Assembly (NCBI RefSeq): GCF_051401765.1
Contig: NC_135071.1
Coordinates: 16,532,961-16,596,960, forward strand
Origin: Calliopsis andreniformis
Taxonomy: Eukaryota; Arthropoda; Insecta; Hymenoptera; Andrenidae
DNA: 64,000 bases
Reading direction: 5' to 3'
Part shown: piece after piece, positions 58,961-64,000 of the stretch
Numbering within the stretch: the first letter of the stretch is position 1
Layout: every line of letters begins with the position of its first letter
The notes under the pieces: generated by a model
Databases searched by the model: none
What the model saw: only the letters and a program-made list of their open reading frames with translations
What the model was told of the DNA's origin: nothing
Program-made: the position numbers and the translations under genes

Positions 58961-61900
58961 ATGCTCCACTAGCGACGTCTGAGAAACCGAGACATCGTCA
59001 AGGCCCACGTTCTATTTTCGCCCATTAATTAGACAATAAATATCCAAGGGGGTGGAGGGACGTCGTGGAAGACGGAAGAGCCGAAGGGTCCTGTGGGCTG
59101 AAAGAGCATGGGGCACGGGCGTGCGCGGGAGAGAAAACAAGGAAGGAAACGAGAACGCGGTGGACCGAGAGGACCACTTATTTTAGGCCTCTCTTCGCAG
59201 AAGTAAGTGGAATACACTGTGGGTCTTCGCGTAACACGTGTACGAGGGTGACGGTGCTGGCAGAGGGAACGAGAGAAAGAGAGAGGGGGAAGAGAAACAC
59301 AAGGTGGTTGTGTGTATCGGTGGCTCTCAATGTAGCGGAAGCCAAGGTGGTTGCAGCCTCCCTGTACGGGCCACTTCCGCCCGGTACATCCCTCCTTCTT
59401 CCTCTCTCTTCTTCCGCGACTATTCCCACCGCAACCCTCCTTCCACCATCTCCTCCCTGACCTTCTCGCCCCCTCTCGCCCTTTCCCCAAATCTCTCCCC
59501 TCTCGTTAGCCCCTTTTTCCGCTCCACGACGCCACTTGCAGCCTCCTGCGATATTTACGTTTCGCGTTATTTACGACGCCATCGCTCGAGATATCATGGG
59601 GAAAGAGTACTTTCCCTCATTTTGAACAAAACTAGTTCCTCATTTGTATATATTAAGGCGTTTGACTCTGTCTACTTATGGCTTGTAATATATAGGTTTA
59701 TTCCCTTATTCGTGTAGCATTAAATCATTATTCAGGACACTTGTTAACTCTTGTATCAATTTTTACAGATTTGCATTAAAAATTGTTTGTATTTTCCTAG
59801 AATTAGATTTTTCAATGTGTAAGCACCAGAAGGTGGAAACTTTGTAACAAAAGAAATTAATTCCACCCCAACAGGCCCACCACTTCCTAAGCCTGGGCCC
59901 CAATTTCCTCAAAACAAAAATCGCCCGCGAGAAAACCCCCTCCACCATTTCGATTCGATCTCTCCTCACGATCCTCCGCTCGATAACCCAGCCGCCCCCG
60001 CAGCCCCTATCGCCAGAGATCGCGTTCGCACGGGAGGAAAGCAGCCCGACGGGGCGAATCAGGGCCCCGTATCGAAATTCCCTATCTCCCATCGTCAGAA
60101 ACAGCGGGGCCCAGCTCTGGTGGGCGTGGATATCGGCCACCCATCCGACGATTCTCGCGCCGCGGGTTCTGCCTACCTAGGCCCCGTTCCGCAGATTGGA
60201 CCAGATCGAGGGATGCTGGGCCCTCTGGACAAGGATAGCCCCGAAGAACAATGGGTGAGGGGGAGAGAGGAAGGGTCCACCGACAGACGGCGTTTTCGCG
60301 CGCCAGAAGGTACACCTCGCGGTGGGAAAAGGGCCGATAGTGGACCCGCGGCGAGGGGACCTGTCCAGAGGGCCCAGCAGAGGGAGTGTTAAGGGAGAAG
60401 GGGGTACACAGTGTCGGGCGGCGAGAAAGGCTGAATATCGACGAGGAGAGTGGTCGGTCCAGTCGATCGACTCCGTGGGCCAGATGTGGGATCCACAGAC
60501 GAAACGGAAGGAAGCACTTTTTATTGTGTTTTGCTGCGCGCCTTTTTCGGGCCCCTCGGGTCAGAGGGAGGGGAGGAACTAGGGTGGGGGAAGGTCGTTC
60601 CTGCGGGCGGAACGGGGGAGGCCGCTTCCTGTCCCGCATTCGAACTCGAGATCGAGATTCTTCGATCGGTGTAAACACTGCTCTGCGTTTTGAAACTGGG
60701 TTTACTTAGGTGATCATCTCGTAATTGGGTAAGGGAATCTTTTGTGTAGTTTGAGGGGCCTGATGAGCTGCTTTGGGTATCATTATTAATTATACACGTA
60801 TATTTTGTTTGACGAGCATTTTACTTCCTTTTTTCTTGTATTTTGTCTATCTTCTTTTATAGAATCCACGTTTCTCACAAAAGTGATTACTTCTTTTTTG
60901 ACTTTGCAATTATATGAAGTATCTACATACCTACATTTCTTAATTCAAATCCTTGTTTCTAAAAGTGTGAACTCTGAAGGTGACTCACAGAAAAAGTATC
61001 TCTAGTTGACAGTCTAATCACATTGCTCGGAGCAACACGACTCGCCGCGAAACCTATACGATTGCTCCCACGCGCGCAATTAGCCACGCATCCGCGCAAC
61101 TGGCACAGAATATTTTTTGCCGACTGTCCGGGACATAAATTCCCAATTATATGACGCGCTTTAGAACAGCAGGATTCTCCCACGATTAGTGGGTCCTGGA
61201 CGGAGGCAGCGAGCTGGCGCTTTTCAATCAGCATACGCAGCGCCGAGAAACATTCCAGGTACGCGGGGCACAAGGGGACCCCGAGGGGCTGAAATTTCAT
61301 TCACGAAATTTCTACGATTACGCGGGGGGGGCATCGGTGCGCCTGGACCCCGTGGTATTTACCTTCGTGCCGAGGAGACACACGGCGCGAGCGTATTTAC
61401 GGTTCACACAGGCCGCTATCGTTGTTGAGGAACCACGCGCGACGATCTCGGTGTTCGTGAGAATTCGTGCGCGCGTGTGGATCGTCGTACGTGGGACAGG
61501 GGAGAATAAAGAGGCACTACGTGCCGGATTAGTTCCTCCCGGATTTAATCTCCAGTGTTTGAGCAGGAACTCGAACAATTAATAATGAGACCTTCACCGA
61601 ATGCCCGTCCTTTCAATTCAAGGGACAGGATGTCGTCCCTGGTTGCCGGTTGTCCTTGTCGCCGCCGCGACGTCTCGCATCCGCGATTGGGAATCACCGT
61701 GGAAACCACCTTTCCATATATTTCTTGTCGCGACGACGACCAACAGCCTCCACGTCCTGTCGTGTGCAAAAAAATACGATTCGACGGCGTGGAATTTGTT
61801 TTCACCGCCTCTGGCGACTGTTTCGGCGCTTCAGCCTTGTGCTGGCTTACGGGAGACACAATAGCGATGAGGGAAGAATAAAGGGGGACTGATGGGAGAT

Positions 61901-62452
61901 GTGGGGAAGGCTGTCTTGTTCGTCGTTAATTAGGACTTATTTAGCACCACTGTACTTAAGGATTCTTTCTCGAGCACAGCATTTTCTAAATAAAACCAGA
62001 TCACTAATATCACCCAAGAATAAATGGCTCCCAAATATGAACTGTATCCTTCAAGCTACTTAACTTACTTTCCTCGAAACTTGAATCTTCCGTGAACAGC
62101 AGCAATAAGAAACAAGCTTCAGAACCAGAACAGAAACACAAGTAGCACTCGAACACAGTATACAATGGGATCTCGAGGATTTGGGCCTCGTGGGACATCA
62201 CGAGCATCGAAACAGAGGCCAGCTGAGGATCGAGAACGTTGCGTATGGAGGCTCTGTGAAGAGGAAAGCGGAAAAGTCGCGGGGACAGAGCATCTGAATG
62301 GCGACGGGTCGTATATCCAGAAGTAGGCAGGTCCCACGGAGCGAGGAAGGGCCGAGGCAGAGGGCAGCCGCGGCAAGAAGAAGAAGCTGCAGCCGCTTTT
62401 TGGGGCCCCTTCAGCTCTCAGCTGCCGGACCTTCCCACGCTACACGTATGCA

Positions 62453-62494
62453 CCTACCTACCTACCTATCTACCACCTACCCACCTTACCTACC
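62453..62494 (+). repeat. (CTAC)n imperfect microsatellite
   Basis: Runs of CTAC/CTAT/CCAC tetramers over about 42 bp. Confidence 0.8.
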
Positions 62495-63730
62495 TGACTC
62501 CCCGCCACTGTGCGATCGTTTATACCAGCGCGGCTGTACGAACACTCGACTCATCTTCGATTAGCCGATTAATCCTTTGGGGACTGAGATAGTGTTTGTC
62601 ATCGAGGCTGTGTGAAAGAGGATCTTCGAAGACGTCAGGTGTAGGTTGATGTAAGATTGCGCATTGTTTAGTATAGTTAGAGAGAGGTATGTATCTAGAA
62701 GGTAGAGTCTTAGAGACGAGGTTGATAATGGTATAGAGTGGTTGCTAGGACCTTCCCCCTCCATTTTGGGCCTTCCCACCCAATAGCTCCTTGCTCAAGT
62801 TGTTTATGGTTCTTGGTTTGTTCCTCGATATCTGCCTTCTTGTCGTCATTTCTGTAGACAATGTTTCTAAGTGAAGGTCGTCATAGATAATCACACCAAG
62901 TGTGACATTTCACAAGACAGTGAACAGAATTTGGGGCCTGTGAAAGTGCAGTGTGAAGGATCATTCAGTTCCAATGGTAAGATTTACTTTCCAGATTATT
63001 GCATCTCTGAGAACTCTCTCGCAGTAAAAATCCAATAAAACTTCATTTTATTTCGGGATACATAAAATTGGGTCTCAGGCCCAAGGGAATCGTCCTCGCC
63101 ACTATATCCATCGTTTATTTTAAAAAGACAGTAATCGTTCTCTGATAATTCCAGGCAAGTGCCTCTGAGGAAGAAAGTTGCCAAAAGTGCTTCGATGTTC
63201 GCTAATTTAAAAGGAGGGGGCCCAAACAAACGGGCCTCGTCTCTCTCCATGGAAACAAAGAACACTGCTCGCGTCAAGCATCACGTACGCACGCATATAA
63301 ATGTACGATGCGAGCGAAGTTGACCTACTGCTCACCTGCTGCACGTACACCGGCTACCTGCCACTGGTCCAGCTCATCTGTCTCCCTCTGGAAACTGGTG
63401 GCCGCGAAACAGTGGAACCTGGAAACGAATAGGGAGCCTCGAATCGACTCGACTCCTCCATGGGCCAGGTGGAGAGCCAGGAGGGTGAGTGTATGCAACT
63501 TTGTTCCCCATAAATCTACTTCCTGAGCTGAATCCTAGGGACACGGTGAGATTGATCGTTTGCTGAGGTTGCCTGTTATTATGGTGTGAGAGAAACCAGA
63601 TTATTTCTTTCTCTCTTTTTTTTTTAATGAACATGAAAAAGAAGTTTGGGCCCTGGGGAGTGTAGGTTAGATTGAGTAGCCTAAACTTGGTCATAGCTTC
63701 TCTTAAATAAGAAGTGATAATAGGTAGGAT

Positions 63731-63765
63731 GGGATGACCTAATAACCCTAACAGCAGGTCATCCC
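63731..63765. repeat. 10-bp perfect inverted repeat (TGACCT/AGGTCA)
   Basis: GGGATGACCT and its exact complement AGGTCATCCC are separated by 15 nt. The inner hexamers are everted AGGTCA nuclear-receptor half-sites. It could be chance or a small hairpin. Confidence 0.5.
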
Positions 63766-64000
63766 TTGGTTCACCTTGCGTTACCCCAGATGAAATCCAC
63801 AATATCACTGCTCCAGGAATCACGTCATCCTATCGCATCAGTTCCTCGACTCGCTTTTTATAAAAGAGCCGTTTTCTCCCTCCTGCACCCCACTATAAAG
63901 AACTTGCACAAAGCTGATCCAGAAGGCGAGGGGTGTTCCTTCAGGGGTTGGATGGAAAGATAAAGGCGTCTCTGCGTTAAAAAGGGGTCGGGAGAGAGAG

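Larger units (their letters stand above)
47292..64000. other. Upstream region, no gene recognised
   Basis: 16.7 kb upstream of Delta on both strands. I see no exon with a recognisable domain. Long open frames (for example 184 residues at 47254-47808 minus, 198 at 60082-60678 minus, 153 at 59029-59490 minus) are Arg/Pro/Gly/Ser-rich and overlap other frames. Contents: GC-rich 47300-47900; a GATC repeat (50571-50591); a 26-bp minisatellite (55528-55722); a TAAT-rich block (56960-57225); ATTTGAA-type patches (58632-58960); a CTAC repeat (62453-62494); and a small hairpin (63731-63765). It probably holds distal control DNA. Confidence 0.6.

Noticed and set aside
63374..63823. 149-residue open frame near the right edge
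   Set aside because: No domain seen; part of it reads through the small inverted repeat at 63731-63765.

Overview
This window holds one protein-coding gene that can be supported: the Notch ligand Delta (Dl), on the minus strand, spread over about 43 kb in six coding exons. Codon 1 is at 45548 and the stop codon at 2891-2889. The exons join with consistent phases and GT-AG junctions into a 918-residue protein: signal peptide, MNNL (C2-like) domain, DSL domain, nine EGF repeats, one membrane segment, and a 249-residue cytoplasmic tail with an NxxN motif and a C-terminal ATEV. Large introns, compact short exons, abundant CpG and small DNA-transposon relics fit an insect. Hymenoptera is my guess, but nothing in the sequence proves the order.

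Layout from left to right, which is 3' to 5' for the gene. 1-2888: probable long 3'UTR with several AATAAA signals on the minus strand. 2889-4911: exon 6 (late EGF1 to the stop). 4912-10419: intron 5. 10420-10474: exon 5. 10475-18013: intron 4, which carries the oddest sequence here, a five-unit tandem array of stem-loops with covarying arms (13020-13280) inside an LTR-like or inverted-repeat-bounded block. 18014-18265: exon 4 (DSL). 18266-26878: intron 3. 26879-26942: exon 3. 26943-41037: intron 2. 41038-41340: exon 2 (MNNL). 41341-45488: intron 1. 45489-45548: coding part of exon 1. 45549 to about 47229: probable 5'UTR, with a candidate TATA/initiator promoter at 47262-47229. 47292-64000: upstream DNA in which I find no gene, but a homeodomain-core cluster, a 26-bp minisatellite and AT-rich repeats.

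Four small transposon-like elements were recognised by their termini. Two are copies of one piggyBac-type (TTAA) MITE in inverted orientation in introns 2 and 3, bracketing exon 3. One is a mariner-type TA-flanked element in intron 4, and one is a short CGTTTAGAC-ended element in intron 1. A foldback element lies in intron 4. A degenerate ATTTGAA/TTCAAAT repeat recurs in introns 2-4 and upstream. The many other open frames are low-complexity or antisense noise and are left out.
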